This document shows positions 34,920 through 34,974 of a stretch of DNA of 34,974 nt, piece by piece (within the stretch, counting starts at the first letter, position 1; each line of letters begins with the position of its first letter). This DNA comes from Prevotella sp. UBA6429 (GTDB taxonomy: Bacteria > Bacteroidota > Bacteroidia > Bacteroidales > Bacteroidaceae), in the NCBI GenBank assembly GCA_002437285.1, contig DJOV01000036.1, positions 1 through 34,974 on the forward strand, written 5' to 3'. Both the position numbers and the translations under genes were made by a program. Below the pieces are notes generated by a model. That model was not told the DNA's origin, searched no databases, and saw nothing but the letters and a program-made list of their open reading frames with translations.

Positions 34920-34942
34920 GGTGGGACTTATAAATTACCGCC
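34920..34942. repeat. 23-bp dyad motif, copy 2
   Basis: Same frame as the copy at 27071-27093: GGTGG, four variable bases, TATAAATTACC, one variable base, CC. It starts 10 bases after the GH43-type stop. The rest of the intergenic region runs off the window, and includes a further CCGGC...CCCCCGGC run. Confidence 0.6.
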
Positions 34943-34974
34943 GGCAGATACCCCCGGCATGCAAAAGAGGCTAT

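Overview
The window is ordinary-looking chromosome of a member of the Bacteroidales, most likely Prevotellaceae. The evidence is: Oar-type TonB-dependent receptors, many lipoproteins with acidic residues after the lipidated Cys, a second EF-G of the Bacteroidetes EF-G2 type, a thrA / phosphoglycerate-mutase-like / thrC cluster, and promoters of the Bacteroidetes form (TTTG, about 20 bases, TAnnTTTG). The genus is an inference. No rRNA, tRNA, CRISPR array or complete insertion sequence was seen.

Layout. 1-142: a 5'-truncated alpha-L-fucosidase (GH29) running off the left edge. 551-9170, minus strand: an outer-membrane cluster of two paralogous Oar-like TonB-dependent receptors with a BACON/OB-fold surface lipoprotein between them. 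9301-11268, minus: glutamine-dependent NAD synthetase (nadE). 11269-12037: intergenic, with an inverted-repeat structure. 12038-13170, plus: a small secreted protein of unknown function and a short HPPK-like folK. 13417-16517, plus: a frameshifted TPR/membrane/HTH regulator followed by two lipoproteins; the first part of this stretch is clearly more AT-rich than its surroundings. 16633-21660, minus: threonine biosynthesis operon, in which an archaeal-type phosphoglycerate mutase homologue occupies the homoserine kinase position. 22016-22948, plus: Nim-like FMN-binding protein and a small membrane protein. 22985-24127, minus: hemW. 24313-26472, plus: EF-G2-type elongation factor. 26580-26914: a 335-bp non-autonomous transposon (MITE) with 15-bp terminal inverted repeats, a perfect 8-bp target duplication and dense internal stem-loops. 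27274-32636, plus: SNF2-family helicase with a long structured leader, an unrecognised 632-aa protein and a beta-carbonic anhydrase. 32853-34910, plus: secreted GH43-type glycoside hydrolase. The right edge carries a 23-bp motif that also occurs in the helicase leader.

How the parts work together. The flanking GH29 remnant and GH43 enzyme and the receptor cluster fit a glycan- or nutrient-scavenging gut or rumen anaerobe. thrA, the ApgM-like protein and thrC give a complete aspartate-to-threonine route from aspartate semialdehyde if the middle protein is the homoserine kinase. The EF-G2 homologue has Ser where catalytic His stands in EF-G and would fit the GTPase-deficient EF-G2 described in Bacteroides. 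The most distinctive findings are the structured MITE inserted in the fusA2 terminator, the two-part structured leader in front of the SNF2 helicase operon, the A8 frameshift in the regulator gene, and the helicase's unrecognised partner.
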